From assembly GCA_029261155.1 (NCBI GenBank), contig JAJDBW010000029.1:64001-96362 (forward strand): 32,362 bases of DNA, written 5' to 3'. The translations under genes and the position numbers were made by a program. Positions 32,293 through 32,362 of the stretch are shown here, piece after piece. The notes under the pieces were generated by a model, which did not search any database, had not been told where the DNA came from, and saw only the letters and a program-made list of their open reading frames with translations. Within the stretch, counting starts at the first letter, position 1, and the number at the start of each line of letters is the position of its first letter. The DNA is from Nitrospirota bacterium. GTDB lineage: Bacteria > Nitrospirota > Nitrospiria > SBBL01 > JAADHI01.

Positions 32293-32362
32293 ATGGTGAT
32301 GCACAAGCGGATCAGGTTAACGCCCCTAGATCGACAGGAGATCTGGCGTTTGTGGAAAACAG
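32293..32362 (+). CDS. Start of a probable transposase (IS481-like), cut by the window edge
   Basis: An ATG at 32293 follows GAGGAGG at about nine bases. The 23 codons available read MVMHKRIRLTPLDRQEIWRL and onward, the opening of helix-turn-helix N-terminal domains in IS481-like and related transposases (LTPxDRxxI pattern). The rest, including any DDE residues, lies outside the window. The family call rests on this short piece only. The inverted repeat of the element was not identified; it may overlap the start codon region. Confidence 0.5.
   Translation, partial: MVMHKRIRLTPLDRQEIWRLWKT

Overview
The window is a chromosomal stretch from a diderm (Gram-negative) bacterium. Lipoproteins with clear lipoboxes, a TonB-ExbB-ExbD set, an AsmA-like periplasmic protein, a chemoreceptor and a sigma-54-type promoter all point that way. 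A DciA/DUF721-like gene, a methylcitrate operon, many GTG/TTG starts and a long fibronectin-type-III exoprotein suggest a proteobacterium in the broad deltaproteobacterial sense. That placement is an inference, because there is no rRNA in the window. Most genes are GC-rich. Two blocks (about 2.1-4.1 kb and 20.4-21.2 kb) and the last 350 bases are visibly AT-richer and look accessory.

Layout. 1-2.2 kb: end of a TPR protein, a DUF721 gene, smpB and its partner tmRNA (ssrA, tag ANDQLALAA) with promoter and terminator, i.e. the trans-translation pair. 2.05-4.1 kb: an accessory block just behind the tmRNA. It begins at a 37-bp imperfect duplication of tmRNA sequence and holds a ribbon-helix-helix protein, then an apparently leaderless operon of an unrecognised DNA-binding-like protein plus dinD. 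4.2-5.3 kb: a class II Fic protein. 5.45-8.9 kb: a promoter and three translationally overlapping genes prpD-prpB-prpC for propionyl-CoA oxidation by the methylcitrate cycle. 8.9-12.4 kb: a small unknown gene, a SpmA-SpmB fusion, and a chemoreceptor preceded by a tiny uncharacterised ORF and a 250-base leader. 12.9-16.4 kb: one large secreted beta-helix/FN3 protein with a hairpin terminator behind it and a GG-N10-GC sigma-54-type promoter in front. 16.7-19.7 kb: a tightly overlapping operon of an ABC ATPase, exbB, exbD, tonB and a zinc-ribbon membrane protein, an energised outer-membrane uptake module without its own permease here. 19.9-21.1 kb: a DUF4231 two-helix membrane protein followed by an AT-rich membrane-anchored unknown. 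21.3-22.8 kb: a double-CDGSH iron-sulfur/glutamate-synthase FMN-domain fusion. 22.9-28.7 kb: a DUF1232 membrane protein, then a leftward run of envelope genes: the TIGR03546/TIGR03545 pair, two tandem TRL-like lipoproteins, a thiol-peroxidase-like lipoprotein, another lipoprotein and an exported unknown. 28.9-31.9 kb: guaB-guaA for GMP synthesis. The right edge holds the first 23 codons of what is probably a transposase.

The most interesting candidates are the tmRNA-flanked block with its leaderless regulator-dinD operon, the DUF4231/unknown membrane pair, the CDGSH-GOGAT fusion, the sigma-54-driven FN3 protein with its exact 279-bp repeat period, the permease-less ABC-TonB operon, and a lipid-anchored thiol peroxidase that has lost its resolving cysteine. 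No CRISPR array, rRNA or tRNA was seen. All functional calls come from reading the sequence and remembered family features. No database search was run.
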